Shown in pieces: positions 34,061 through 43,583 of a stretch of DNA of 64,000 bases (its first letter is position 1; the number at the start of each line of letters is the position of its first letter). A program made the translations under genes and the position numbers. This DNA comes from Chitinivibrionales bacterium (GTDB lineage Bacteria > Fibrobacterota > Chitinivibrionia > Chitinivibrionales > JANQEN01). The notes below the pieces were generated by a model. It ran no database searches. It was given only the letters and a program-made list of their open reading frames with translations, and was not told where the DNA came from. The stretch spans positions 1 to 64,000 of the forward strand of contig JANQEN010000188.1 in NCBI GenBank assembly GCA_028278335.1, read 5' to 3'.

Positions 34061-35986
34061 TTACTCCTCTGGTAACATTGTTTTCATATAAAACCGTAGC
34101 ACACCAACAGTCTCCTGGAGATGATTCGTTTCATCGTCAAGGGAAGACTCTTCCTGCACCCGTATTCGATATTTCCCCGGGGTTATCATCTCCTGACGCA
34201 AATTACATGGATTATCACCACGGAAAGTCTGAATTTGTCCGAATAACCATGATTCTGCCACGTTACCAATTGGATCGTCCAGCTCGGCCCAATTGCTGGA
34301 AACTTCCAACAGATTGGTTTCATCGGAACCAACAAGCGGCTCGACAAGGAGATAGTGTACTACCTCTGGGGAATGGTCTCCATCTGAAGCTTCTTCTTCC
34401 TGAAGGCACATATAAAAGGAAGATGTAGTAACATCCTTTACTCGGACGACAACGGCACTTTGCTCATTTGTCGTAACACACTGTGCTAGAACAATTGGCT
34501 CTACTGAAAAATCATGATTTATTTCTACACGTTGCCACCGCTCATCAAGATCGGTAATTTTCCCAGCTTCAATTTTTCGACCATGCCGAACTTGACACCC
34601 ACGATCATAGACCAAATAGTCCACCTCAATAGGCCAGTGAATACCGTTCTGGTAGTCCCACTCATCAATCTGGAACTCGAAACTAGAAGGACCGACATTT
34701 CTTAAGCGCGTTGTTACTGGCTGCTGTCCATTATTATCGGGAATACCCATGATCACAATAGGATCGTGAAAGTGGACACCATAATCCGCATACTCCCAAT
34801 AAATCGAATTAATCTGCTGAATAGTTACTTTGTCAAGCACCTTTTCAACACTTGTTTTATATCGTCCTATCATAAATATTTTTGTATCATTAATGGTGTC
34901 ATTGTCATCCGGGTTTTCATAATCGGGATCGGTTTGCTCATACACGGGAACTCGACGCAGTCCGACTGGGTAGGGACCATCAATGACATAGGCTACTTTT
35001 TCTTCAACGTCCCATTTCAAAAGCATCATAGCATGTTCCTCATATCGACCGAAATAGTCACCGGGCTGTGGAATGAAACTCTGAGTTAAATCAAGGCTAG
35101 TGTCAGGATTCATTAAGTACCATTGATTTGTATTTCTCTCATAATCATACCGTTTATTGGCCCAAAAAAAATGATCGGCAATTCGATGCGGATCCTGCCG
35201 AGGTGTTTCGAAATCGAACACATATCCTTCATGATCACCCCATTGCCCAGTAATGGTAAAATCATCTTCATAATAATACCATGACACAAAATCACCACAA
35301 TAATTCGAGGCAGTATCTTCAAGTCCATATTTAGGATTTATTGGTTGGGAATCAGCAGAATCACTACTACCACTTTTTCCTAGATCATAAATAGCTTCCT
35401 TGATAGGTGTTGAAAGGGCATTAAAGTCAGCCTCACTCCAGCCAAAATAGTCCTGAATATATTTTTTACGGCCTCTTCTACCATCAAGATGGTACTCTCT
35501 TTCAAAACCGCCAGCATCGTGCAAGTAAAAGTTTTGCTCATAGGCAATCATGGTTCTGGGCTCCCACTCTCCCCCTCTGTTTCCATATTCAATCCACATC
35601 TCAAACCACTCTACATCTAAATCAAAAGTGGCATACTTATTAACGAATCGCATATCATCCCAATAGGAGCGATTATTGGGTACAACAAGTTCAGCTAAAC
35701 CTTCAATATTTGTGAGTTCCCCAGAATAGGTTCGTGCATCCGGGTCTCCCATCAGAGGCTCGAAATCAATATTAAAAATTTTATACACGTTATTCTGGTT
35801 AACAAATTTTAGTTGTTTTTGAAACTCATTTTCAGGGGCTGAAGTCCTTAAACGCATTTTAATAGTTAAGGCTGTCGGCTTTTTTCGTTTGGTAACAGGG
35901 TATCCTGGTGTTTGGCTATATATCGAGTTTCCCATTATTATAAAGAGTACATTTACTATTAGAATTAGTTTTATATTACTATTCAT
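34061..35986 (-). CDS. Secreted protein with NlpC/CHAP-like amidase domain and C-terminal H-type lectin domain
   Basis: A 641-residue exported protein. The signal peptide ends near SIYSQ (residues 1-24). The middle holds a papain-like signature: Cys230 in NYCGDFVSWYY, PQPGDYFG, His318 in EHAMMLLKW and Asp in YVIDGPYP, the Cys-His-Asp layout of CHAP/NlpC-P60 amidases. The C-terminal ~170 residues look like an H-type lectin (F-x-x-x-P-I-V-L-A pattern in DFSVEPIVLAQC and SSFYMCLQEE). There is no FlgD-like sorting domain, unlike its neighbours. It could be a peptidoglycan hydrolase or a toxin directed to glycans. This function is inferred from motifs only. No immunity gene is obvious nearby. Confidence 0.5.
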   Translation of the reverse strand: MNSNIKLILIVNVLFIIMGNSIYSQTPGYPVTKRKKPTALTIKMRLRTSAPENEFQKQLKFVNQNNVYKIFNIDFEPLMGDPDARTYSGELTNIEGLAELVVPNNRSYWDDMRFVNKYATFDLDVEWFEMWIEYGNRGGEWEPRTMIAYEQNFYLHDAGGFEREYHLDGRRGRKKYIQDYFGWSEADFNALSTPIKEAIYDLGKSGSSDSADSQPINPKYGLEDTASNYCGDFVSWYYYEDDFTITGQWGDHEGYVFDFETPRQDPHRIADHFFWANKRYDYERNTNQWYLMNPDTSLDLTQSFIPQPGDYFGRYEEHAMMLLKWDVEEKVAYVIDGPYPVGLRRVPVYEQTDPDYENPDDNDTINDTKIFMIGRYKTSVEKVLDKVTIQQINSIYWEYADYGVHFHDPIVIMGIPDNNGQQPVTTRLRNVGPSSFEFQIDEWDYQNGIHWPIEVDYLVYDRGCQVRHGRKIEAGKITDLDERWQRVEINHDFSVEPIVLAQCVTTNEQSAVVVRVKDVTTSSFYMCLQEEEASDGDHSPEVVHYLLVEPLVGSDETNLLEVSSNWAELDDPIGNVAESWLFGQIQTFRGDNPCNLRQEMITPGKYRIRVQEESSLDDETNHLQETVGVLRFYMKTMLPEE

Positions 35987-36461
35987 TTTACTATCTCCTG
36001 TTTTTGTATTGGTTATTTTAAATAGTTTAAAAAAAGAAAGGTGGCTTTAGTAGATTAGATACTATTTCGACCTCCTATTTTTCTGCTCAGTTACAATTGA
36101 AAATATTGCCCTCTTGGACCAAAATATTTTTATACTAAAGTTGCAACAATATCGGGGGTAAAAAAGCGTTTAATGATGTTAAACAAGGAAAATGGATTTA
36201 AGTAAATATACCGATGGGTGTATAATTCTAATGCGGTGCTTTTTAAAAAACGATTATTTGTGTTTGTCTATACGATCCAAAATGGCCCGCTAATTTTTAG
36301 AAAGAAGCGGAAGCCATTTAAGGGGTATTCAGTGAACAGAGTATTAAGTGTCATCACATAGGAAGTACAGTCGTGCCTGGTTCAAATGCAAAACCAGTTT
36401 TTGAAATATCTTGCATACTATGAAAAGAAGGTATTTTCACAGTACTCTTTTTTCGAACATT
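35987..36461. other. AT-rich intergenic region
   Basis: About 475 bases upstream of the lectin-type gene, likely containing its promoter. Near 36418-36445 a hairpin (ACTATGAAAA / TTTTCACAGT) is followed by a T-run on the plus strand. Nothing else recognised. Confidence 0.35.
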
Positions 36462-37010
36462 TTATTTTCTAAACACCGCAATACGACTAATAATCCCTTC
36501 TTCTTTGACCACAGCCAATCCTTCCTTTTTACATACTTCCAGCAACTCATCATACTGACTCTTGGATACGTGAAACTTTGGTTCTGCCAAATAGTAGTAG
36601 CCACCTGGCTTCAGCAAAGAGCAAATGTCTCTTGCAAATTGCTTTGGATTCGGTGTTTCATGGACCATATAAAAGGTTACAATAAAATCTGCAGGAGTTG
36701 CAATTTCACTCAAGGAGTCGTCACACTTGTGATAGCTCACCCGGTCCTGCAACGATGCTCGCTCAATTTTTTGTTGTGTTCTTTTAAGCATCCCCTCCTG
36801 TATGTCAACAGCAATGACGTTGCCCTGAGGACCTACAAGCTTTGCCAATCCCAAAGTAAAGGTTCCTGGACCGCAACCGATATCCAAAACCGTTCCACCG
36901 GGATGAACAAACTCCTTAAACATTTTTTTTGGATTATGAATAAGATTTCGTAGAGGATTGTCCAACCATTTAGCATGCTCTTCTCCACAAATATGTTTTG
37001 CAGTTTCCAT
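36462..37010 (-). CDS. Class I SAM-dependent methyltransferase
   Basis: A 182-residue Rossmann-fold methyltransferase: motif I VLDIGCGPGTF (about residues 41-51), an acidic end of strand 2 (VIAVDIQEGML), then YHKCDDSL and a post-motif LLKPGGYYYLAEP. Small-molecule or ubiquinone/UbiE-like substrate is likely; which one is unknown. An operator matching that of the tetR gene lies just upstream (37029-37044), so TetR probably represses both. The gene follows tetR on the same strand after about 55 bases. Confidence 0.85.
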   Translation of the reverse strand: METAKHICGEEHAKWLDNPLRNLIHNPKKMFKEFVHPGGTVLDIGCGPGTFTLGLAKLVGPQGNVIAVDIQEGMLKRTQQKIERASLQDRVSYHKCDDSLSEIATPADFIVTFYMVHETPNPKQFARDICSLLKPGGYYYLAEPKFHVSKSQYDELLEVCKKEGLAVVKEEGIISRIAVFRK

Positions 37011-37028
37011 ACATCACTCCTTTAATTT

Positions 37029-37044
37029 AACTTAACGTTCGGTT
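37029..37044. promoter_or_regulatory. TetR-type operator before the methyltransferase gene
   Basis: AACTTAACGTTCGGTT, one base different from the copy at 37699-37714. The palindrome centre is AACGTT. It lies 18 bases upstream of the methyltransferase start. Confidence 0.7.
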
Positions 37045-37064
37045 AATTATATCAATAAAAAATT

Positions 37065-37682
37065 TTATTCCCTAGTATGACGGATGTGACTTTCGGTAAA
37101 CACTTTTACAAAGAGAGCTATCATTTTACTTCTGTCACATTTAAAATAGTGAGCCCATTTATCCTTAAAAATTGCAAAAAAGACTATAGGTAAAAAACCA
37201 GTGTAGAATTCATGCATAAGCAACTCTTCCCGCTCAATTTTTTTACCCTTCTTCTTTTCTAATGAATGGATAACTTCCGACACATTTTTAGATATCACCA
37301 AATCAGCACATTGAAAGAGTGACTGATATCCTTTTTCATTTTTTAAAGCCTCCATGAGCATTACGGTCAATATCTTCTTTTTATTACTTAAAAAGTCAAT
37401 AATCGTTTTGATTCGCTCTTCAGGAATTCCGGTTTGGTCAACACTGTTGACCTTTTCCTGCACATTGCCCTGCATGGTAAACATGTCCTCTAAGGTTTGT
37501 TCAAAAAGAGAATCAATAATATCCTGTTTATTTTTGAAATGGTAATAAATTAGGGCCTTATTCACCTTGGCGGTGGTAGCAATAGTTTGAATACTAGTGC
37601 CATCATACCCTTTATCAGCAAAGAGCTTTTCTGCAATGGAAAGTATTTTTCTTTTTGTTTTTTCACCACCGGTGCGAGCCAT
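37065..37682 (-). CDS. TetR/AcrR-family transcriptional repressor
   Basis: A 205-residue regulator. The N-terminal helix-turn-helix is typical (ILSIAEKLFADKGYDGTSIQTIA ... KALIYYHFKNKQDIIDSLF); the C-terminal ligand-binding domain is helical and variable. The ATG at 37682 is favoured by AAGGAAG upstream; a GTG six bases earlier is possible. Two near-identical palindromes flank the gene, one in its own promoter and one before the methyltransferase, implying autoregulation and control of that gene. The divergent DJ-1/PfpI gene shares the promoter region and may also be controlled. Confidence 0.92.
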   Translation of the reverse strand: MARTGGEKTKRKILSIAEKLFADKGYDGTSIQTIATTAKVNKALIYYHFKNKQDIIDSLFEQTLEDMFTMQGNVQEKVNSVDQTGIPEERIKTIIDFLSNKKKILTVMLMEALKNEKGYQSLFQCADLVISKNVSEVIHSLEKKKGKKIEREELLMHEFYTGFLPIVFFAIFKDKWAHYFKCDRSKMIALFVKVFTESHIRHTRE

Positions 37683-37698
37683 TACCACTTCCTTTAAT

Positions 37699-37714
37699 AA
37701 CTGAACGTTCGGTT
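37699..37714. promoter_or_regulatory. TetR-type operator in the tetR promoter
   Basis: AACTGAACGTTCGGTT, a near-perfect palindrome, 17 bases upstream of the tetR start and about 120 bases before the divergent DJ-1/PfpI start. Confidence 0.75.
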
Positions 37715-37834
37715 AAATTATAATTCTTTTTTTAATAAAAATCAAGGATTATTTTTAGCATCCTCTTTCTCCATGCATATTACATATTTTTAAAAAATGG
37801 ATTGGTCAATACGTTTTTTATTAAAGGAAAGAGA

Positions 37835-38422
37835 ATGCCCAAGAAAGTATTGCTTTTTTTAGCACAGGGTTTTGAGGAGTTAGAGGCCAGCGCCTTTACC
37901 GATGTCATGGGTTGGAGTCGAGAACATGGTATCGAAGGGGTGGAATTATATACCACAGCCTTGCACCCAGAAATACGGGGGACCTGGAATCTTATTGTAC
38001 GACCGGAATTGCTCTTTAATGAAATAAAACAAGAAACCTTTGACGCCTTAGCAATCCCTGGTGGATTTGAAACAGCAGGATTTTACTCAGATGCCTATGA
38101 TGAACGGCTACTTTCTCTGATTCGCGATTTTGACAAAGAGAATAAAATAGTTGCCTCGATTTGTGTTGGCGCACTTCCTATAGCTAAATCAGGGACTCTT
38201 AGAAACAGGAAGGCAACGACCTATGACCTATCTAAAAACGTACGTCGAGAGGAGTTAGCCAATTTGGGTGCAACACTTTCTGAAGGACCCCTAGTTGTTG
38301 ACCAAAACATTATCACTTCAACAGGACCTGCCACAGCCCTGGATGTAGCCTTTACTTTATTGGCGCTTTTGACATCTCAGGAGAATGTCTTGCAAGTAAA
38401 GAAATTTATGCGCTTTATATAG
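37835..38422 (+). CDS. DJ-1/PfpI-family protein
   Basis: About 195 residues, start at the ATG preceded by AAAGGAAAGAG. The family fold is shown by KKVLLFLAQGFEELEA (Glu of the triad-like site), DALAIPGGFE and the nucleophile-elbow Cys in SICVGALPIA. Members include glyoxalase III/deglycase-like and stress proteins; the true activity here cannot be assigned. It is divergent from tetR and converges with the lipoprotein gene, leaving a gap of two bases. Confidence 0.88.
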   Translation: MPKKVLLFLAQGFEELEASAFTDVMGWSREHGIEGVELYTTALHPEIRGTWNLIVRPELLFNEIKQETFDALAIPGGFETAGFYSDAYDERLLSLIRDFDKENKIVASICVGALPIAKSGTLRNRKATTYDLSKNVRREELANLGATLSEGPLVVDQNIITSTGPATALDVAFTLLALLTSQENVLQVKKFMRFI

Positions 38423-38424
38423 AA

Positions 38425-39483
38425 TTACTCCGTTCCCATCTGCTCTTTAAGCCGCATTTCCTGTTGAACACGATGCTCTAAAATTCTCTGGTACCCTTTT
38501 GCATCTTTATTGCCATATTCAGTATAAGCAGCCCGAGCCCAGTTAATAGCTTTTTCTAAATCACCAAGAACCTCAAAAGCTACTGCTAAATTATAGGCAG
38601 CTTTCCCCGCGGTCTCTTCATGAGGAGAGGTAACAGCACGTTCCCAAGCCTTGGCAGCGTTTTTCCAATCATTGACATCTGCATAGCGTTTCCCCTTTTC
38701 AACATCGGTGCTATGCTTTGCCTTTTTATACATTTTGCGTTTGACGGTTACTCGCCGAGGAGCGATTTTAAAGCCATAATGTTTTCCCATAACAAAGCCA
38801 ACCCGCTTAACCGCAGCATTGCGTTTTATAAGTTTAGCAATGGCATCCTTTACCGAAGCTCCCTTTGATTTAAAGGTGCGAGACCGATTATATAAATTCT
38901 GATCAATAATGGCCTTAGTCTTAGGGTCGTAAAAACGAAAACCAGCCTTTACTGATGCCACCCCCTTGGCAGTAAAAACCGTTTCCTTATACTCATTGCC
39001 ATTCTCATCCTTCTTTGTTTCTACAATACTACCATCAGTGACAATAAAATCAGTGTCGAACACCTCTAAGGAGACAACAGCATCAGCATTATATTGTTTG
39101 CAATATTGTTCGATTTGAGACCAGGATAAGGGGTTGGTAAAGGTGTTACCTGTTTTTGAGCCTTTAAGTCGTAATCCAGTTGAGATCACATGAAATCGGG
39201 GAGAATCTTTTAGCACAAGATTTAGTCCATTTATCACCTCCTGCGATGCCTCTGCATCTTGATAAATGCCCTCTCCTGTCATAACACCTTCAATAACATT
39301 CATCACGGTGTTTGAAGGCTTTGTCCGATTTATCAAGGCAACCTGTTTAATATGTTGCTTAACAGTTACATCGGCTGGCTTCATTATCGTTAGTAACACC
39401 GACGATGTGCAGGAGGATAAGAAATGTACTACAAAGAATAATAAAGAGATAAAAAGTGTTGATTTCACTATTTTCTGAGTCAT
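38425..39483 (-). CDS. DUF6340-like lipoprotein with C-terminal TPR-like helices
   Basis: A 352-residue lipoprotein; signal peptide with lipobox LSSC (C25). The middle domain (KQVALINRTKPSN to YDPKTKAIIDQ) matches my recollection of DUF6340, seen in Bacteroidota-like lineages. The last ~90 residues form TPR-like helices (DWKNAAKAWERAV, YNLAVAFEVLGDLEKAINWARAA). TPR usually mediates protein contacts. Function unknown. Confidence 0.65.
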   Translation of the reverse strand: MTQKIVKSTLFISLLFFVVHFLSSCTSSVLLTIMKPADVTVKQHIKQVALINRTKPSNTVMNVIEGVMTGEGIYQDAEASQEVINGLNLVLKDSPRFHVISTGLRLKGSKTGNTFTNPLSWSQIEQYCKQYNADAVVSLEVFDTDFIVTDGSIVETKKDENGNEYKETVFTAKGVASVKAGFRFYDPKTKAIIDQNLYNRSRTFKSKGASVKDAIAKLIKRNAAVKRVGFVMGKHYGFKIAPRRVTVKRKMYKKAKHSTDVEKGKRYADVNDWKNAAKAWERAVTSPHEETAGKAAYNLAVAFEVLGDLEKAINWARAAYTEYGNKDAKGYQRILEHRVQQEMRLKEQMGTE

Positions 39484-39500
39484 GAACTTATTCTCCTATA

Positions 39501-40586
39501 TTAAACCAGATCTGTTTGAGATCTTTTTAATGACCAGTGTGGTATGACGGTAGCAAAAAGCATTCGTATTGAAGCAGGATTGTAGGATGCAACCTCTTTA
39601 AGTCGTGCCTTCACACTCCAATGTAAGGCATCAAAATTTTCAGGTACAGCTCGATCAATTTCGCCAATTTTTTTATACATGCCAGTAACGGAATTATCAA
39701 AGGAAGCTTTATAATCAAGATCTCCCTCTCGGGGTACTGCTGACATATCAATATGTAAATCAGATTCCGATTGTAGCGCTTGTAGCTCCGCCATCATCCA
39801 GTTAAAAGTAATATTTGACAAGGGTTCCTTCACCAGCTCACCTCCGCCAACACAGCCATGATCCCCAGAAAACCACATTTGTTTAAGGTCAGTTAAGTCC
39901 TTAGCTCTGGAGCTCAGTGTCATGGGAGTAACATCAAATACTTTTCGACGCTCATCTATGGCCACAGCGTGCCGGGCATGCTTGACAATGAAGCTTAGGT
40001 CTGTATCGTGAAATTGGTGCTTGCGATTTATCTTTGTGTCAAGTTCAAATTTTGGATTCAAATCAGGTACCCCTAAGGAGCCAACCGTATCCCAGCACCC
40101 TAAAAAGGTAATCCAGGCTCGATTATCGGTTTCTGTGCTATGATGGGCATAGCGCACACGAAAGGCAATAGCCTCTTTACTATTGGGCTTTACATCGGTG
40201 TCCCGATAGAATCGAAATGCTTTACGTATATGCCGTCCTTTTCCCGTTCTCACTAATCCGCATTTGTAAATAAGTCCCGCAAGGCTTCGTACCGTATAAG
40301 CTCCTCTACTAAAGCCAAAAAGGTAAATTTTATCACCGGGCGTGTAATTGTCACAGAGGAACTCGTAACATTGTCGAATATTACGCCGCAGCCCAGAACC
40401 AAAGGCGCCACCAAAAAGTTTCGCTATTGGATTCGAGGTTCCAACACCGGGATCATAAAATAGACGCTGATCCGATTGTCCAGCCCCTTCTATGACCCTT
40501 TTGGTTTTTACTACATTCGTGGGGTACGTTTTATTGATCTTCTGCCAGGTTCCGTCACTGCACACAATAAGATGTTTTGGTGCCAT
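39501..40586 (-). CDS. DUF2235 alpha/beta hydrolase
   Basis: A 361-residue cytosolic alpha/beta hydrolase. The N-terminus LIVCSDGTWQK and nucleophile elbow GFSRGAYTVRSLAG are diagnostic of DUF2235, the family of the Tle1 phospholipase effectors, though members outside T6SS loci are common. The acid may be the Asp in FLGCWDTVGSLG, and a late His follows in SGDHGCVGGG. No T6SS genes are in the window, so a housekeeping hydrolase is as likely. No signal peptide. It lies 17 bases beyond the lipoprotein start on the same strand. Confidence 0.85.
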   Translation of the reverse strand: MAPKHLIVCSDGTWQKINKTYPTNVVKTKRVIEGAGQSDQRLFYDPGVGTSNPIAKLFGGAFGSGLRRNIRQCYEFLCDNYTPGDKIYLFGFSRGAYTVRSLAGLIYKCGLVRTGKGRHIRKAFRFYRDTDVKPNSKEAIAFRVRYAHHSTETDNRAWITFLGCWDTVGSLGVPDLNPKFELDTKINRKHQFHDTDLSFIVKHARHAVAIDERRKVFDVTPMTLSSRAKDLTDLKQMWFSGDHGCVGGGELVKEPLSNITFNWMMAELQALQSESDLHIDMSAVPREGDLDYKASFDNSVTGMYKKIGEIDRAVPENFDALHWSVKARLKEVASYNPASIRMLFATVIPHWSLKRSQTDLV

Positions 40587-40679
40587 GGTCCAGCTCCTTT
40601 CAAAAGGATGAGGTGAATATTGAATGTTTTAAAATACTCTATTGGGATGTATTGAGTTACATCTATTTCAAAACTGAAT

Positions 40680-41711
40680 CTATATGCTTATTTGATTGCG
40701 GCCGGAAAATTTTGCACGATAGAGGGCTTTATCAGCCTTGACTAAGAACTCTTCCACAGATTGGTCATTGGTAGGAATTGTACCAGCAACACCGGAGCTT
40801 ACCGTAACATAATCACTAATAGTTGATGTTTCGTGGAGTATACGTAACTCTTCAATCTGGAGACGAATCTCCTCTGCCAAAACGACGGCTCCCTCTGGAT
40901 TGGTGTCAGTCAGGATAATTGCGAACTCTTCCCCTCCATAGCGTGACAAAAAATCACCGGGACGGACAATACGGGTCTGTAAAACCGCGGCAACCTTCTT
41001 AAGGCAGTCATCTCCTGCAATATGGCCGTAGTGATCATTGTAAAGTTTAAAAAAATCGATATCCATCATGATGATAGAAATCCATTGACCACCACGCAAA
41101 GCACGACGCCACTCATTATCTAAGGTCTCATCAAAGACTCGACGATTAGAAATACCAGTGAGTCCATCCAGACGAGCCAGTCGCTCAAGCTCAAACTCAA
41201 GCTCCTTTTGGCGGGTAATATCCTTGGAAGTGCCTAAAGTACCAATAATGTTGCCATCATCATCATAGAGGGGTGCTTTGCTGGTTATTACATAGGTTTT
41301 ATGACCATCAGGCCATGTTTCTACCTCTTCGATGCCACCAATAGGTTTGCCTGTTTTAATTATCTTCTGTTCATCATCGTAGGCTTGCTGAGCGTGTTGC
41401 TGGGAGAAAAAATCAAAATCCGTTTTCCCAATCATATCCTCAGGACTTTTTGCCCCCACCTTATGGGACATATAGGCACTTACTTTAAGAAAACGACTAT
41501 CCAAATCCTTAAAGTAGATCGCTGCAGAGATGGAGTTGAGTAAGTTATTTAGCAGACTCTCAGTTTGGATTAGCCCGGTTAAGGTATCTTGCTGCGAAAG
41601 GAGCTGTTTTTTTTGAACAGCTAAGGCATGAGTAAGCTCTTGGATCTTCTGCAAGAGAGACATATCATCATGATTGGAAGTTTTACTCGAATCCTTCATA
41701 CTTGCATTCAA
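40680..41711 (-). CDS. PAS-GGDEF diguanylate cyclase
   Basis: A 343-residue soluble cyclase. An N-terminal coiled coil (about 15-45) precedes a PAS domain (about 60-165, with KAPLYDDDGNIIGTLGTSKDIT) and a GGDEF domain (about 175-343) with active-site GGEEF in SRYGGEEFAIIL. An RPGD five residues upstream forms the inhibitory I-site. Makes c-di-GMP, with PAS as the input. Transcribed alone. Confidence 0.92.
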   Translation of the reverse strand: MNASMKDSSKTSNHDDMSLLQKIQELTHALAVQKKQLLSQQDTLTGLIQTESLLNNLLNSISAAIYFKDLDSRFLKVSAYMSHKVGAKSPEDMIGKTDFDFFSQQHAQQAYDDEQKIIKTGKPIGGIEEVETWPDGHKTYVITSKAPLYDDDGNIIGTLGTSKDITRQKELEFELERLARLDGLTGISNRRVFDETLDNEWRRALRGGQWISIIMMDIDFFKLYNDHYGHIAGDDCLKKVAAVLQTRIVRPGDFLSRYGGEEFAIILTDTNPEGAVVLAEEIRLQIEELRILHETSTISDYVTVSSGVAGTIPTNDQSVEEFLVKADKALYRAKFSGRNQISI

Positions 41712-41746
41712 ATATAAATAGAGCGATTAATAAAATCTACTGAGAC

Positions 41747-41971
41747 CTATTCCCAGCTCTTTTCAGCGAGCAAGGACTCATCATAAGCTCCACAGGCAAA
41801 TTCATCTTTCTCAATTTGATCCATTCGATTTAGAGTACAGAGCACCTCTTGTCTTGGGTCGTCGTCAAATTTACAGGAAAGACAAAGGGATGGTTTGCTA
41901 ATGAGGTTTGGATTAACTTCAGAACCATCATCATTATAAAAATGCATGTGTTCGTCCAAGGGTATTTCCAT
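41747..41971 (-). CDS. Small four-cysteine protein, putative metal-binding
   Basis: A 74-residue acidic protein with Cys at 30, 33, 45 and 60 (LCLSCKF, VLCTLNR, ACGAY), a spacing that could bind Zn or an Fe-S cluster. It has no signal peptide. It recalls small conserved hypothetical proteins of anaerobes, but I do not recognise a named family. It follows the GGDEF gene's start region on the same strand and is divergent from ffh. Confidence 0.6.
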   Translation of the reverse strand: MEIPLDEHMHFYNDDGSEVNPNLISKPSLCLSCKFDDDPRQEVLCTLNRMDQIEKDEFACGAYDESLLAEKSWE

Positions 41972-42205
41972 TTTTATGATTTAGCTGTTTGAAAAGATTT
42001 ATAAAAAGCAACTATACATTATTCTAAGCAAATAGCACCTCCTCTATAAAATAATATAGTTACCCGCACTTACTTCAATAATAATGGTCATAACCTAATC
42101 GACTTGTGTGATGACTGGCGCAGGAATTAATTTTTGGGGCTTTTAATTTTGGCTTAGTGTATTGAGAAACAATACAGTTAAATAAACAATTGTGGATGGT
42201 ATACC

Positions 42206-43540
42206 ATGTTTGAAGAACTATCAAACAGATTTGATTCGATATTTAAGAAACTCAAGGGACGGGGTAAACTATCCGCGGATAATATTTCCGAGGCAATGCG
42301 CGATGTAAAACGGGCGCTTTTAGAGGCTGATGTTAATTACAAGGTGGTAAAAAACTTCACGGCCCAAGTTAAAGAAAAGGCTCTTGGCAAAGAGGTTTTA
42401 CAGAGTGTTACCCCGGGACAACAGTTTATTAAGATTGTCCATGAGGAACTCACTGCACTCATGGGTAAGGATGCCCAAGAGTTTCGTTTCCATACCAACC
42501 GGAGTAATACCATTGTCTTTGCAGGACTCCAGGGTTCCGGTAAAACTACGGCCTGTGCAAAAATTGCACTCTATTTTAGAAAAAAGGGACACCGCCCCCT
42601 CTTGGTTGCAGCTGACACCTACCGTCCTGCTGCTATTGATCAGTTAATAACCCTGGGAAAATCACTCAACATTCCCGTACATTTCGATAGAGAGAAAAAA
42701 CCCCAGCAAATTTGCAAAGATGCTCTGTCTTTGGCAAAACGAGAAGACCACTCGCTGGTTATTGTTGACACCGCAGGCCGACTTCACATTGATGACGATA
42801 TGATGCAGGAGCTCAAAGAGGTTTGTTCCATCACCAAGCCCGATGAAGTCTTCTTTGTAGCCGATGCCATGACTGGTCAGGATGCAGTTTCTACAGCCAC
42901 AGAGTTTTATAACCTGATCAATTTTACCGGTGTTGTCCTAACTAAAATGGATGGTGATGCCCGCGGTGGCGCAGCCCTCTCAATTCGACAGGTAACCGGT
43001 GCGCCGGTTAATTTTATTGGTGTTGGGGAAAAACCAGATGCCTTAGAACTCTTTCATCCAGAGCGCATGGCTTCACGCATTTTGGGGATGGGTGACATTG
43101 TTACCCTTGTTGAAAAGGCTCAAGAATTTGTTGATATAGAAAAGAGCAAAAAGCTTGAAAAGAAGATTCGAAAGAACGCTTTTTCGCTCCAAGATTTTTT
43201 AGATCAATTACGACAAATTAAAAAAATGGGCTCCCTCCAAGAGCTTATTTCTATGATTCCCGGAGTGGGATCACAAATGAAGGATGTAGAAGTTGATCCC
43301 AACAGTCTCAAGAAAATTGAGGCGATTATCTGCTCAATGACCATGAAAGAGCGGGAAAAGCCCCAAATTATCGATGGGAGTAGAAAGCGAAGAATCTCCC
43401 GAGGAAGTGGTACGCAAGTGCAGGATATTAACAGGCTACTCAAGCAGTTCGACCAGATGAGCACCATGATGAAACGGATGAATAAAATCGCCGGAAAAAG
43501 AGGTCATGCTGCAGCTATGAGAAATATTCTGCCATTTTAA
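42206..43540 (+). CDS. ffh: Signal recognition particle protein Ffh
   Basis: A 444-residue SRP54 GTPase that with 4.5S RNA targets membrane proteins to the translocon. N domain (1-90), G domain with G1 GLQGSGKTT (107-115), ADTYRPAA and DTAGR, TKMDGDARGG, and the Met-rich M domain with SGTQVQDINRLLKQF. Full normal length. It heads the conserved ffh-rpsP-rimM-trmD-rplS cluster, separated from rpsP by a terminator-like hairpin. Confidence 0.98.
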   Translation: MFEELSNRFDSIFKKLKGRGKLSADNISEAMRDVKRALLEADVNYKVVKNFTAQVKEKALGKEVLQSVTPGQQFIKIVHEELTALMGKDAQEFRFHTNRSNTIVFAGLQGSGKTTACAKIALYFRKKGHRPLLVAADTYRPAAIDQLITLGKSLNIPVHFDREKKPQQICKDALSLAKREDHSLVIVDTAGRLHIDDDMMQELKEVCSITKPDEVFFVADAMTGQDAVSTATEFYNLINFTGVVLTKMDGDARGGAALSIRQVTGAPVNFIGVGEKPDALELFHPERMASRILGMGDIVTLVEKAQEFVDIEKSKKLEKKIRKNAFSLQDFLDQLRQIKKMGSLQELISMIPGVGSQMKDVEVDPNSLKKIEAIICSMTMKEREKPQIIDGSRKRRISRGSGTQVQDINRLLKQFDQMSTMMKRMNKIAGKRGHAAAMRNILPF

Positions 43541-43550
43541 CTACGTTTTT

Positions 43551-43583
43551 ATCGTATTTCAATATATTTTTATACGATTTTTT
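43551..43583 (+). terminator. Rho-independent terminator after ffh
   Basis: ATCGTAT pairs with ATACGAT across an AT loop and is followed by a run of T. Weak in GC content, so it may be an attenuator between ffh and rpsP. Confidence 0.55.

Noticed and set aside
36378-36400. tRNA-like T-arm (GGTTCAAATGC)
   Set aside because: The stem does not close as a 5-bp T-arm, and no acceptor or anticodon arm can be drawn.
39501-40586. T6SS phospholipase effector
   Set aside because: The fold matches Tle1-type DUF2235, but no T6SS, VgrG or immunity gene is in the window.
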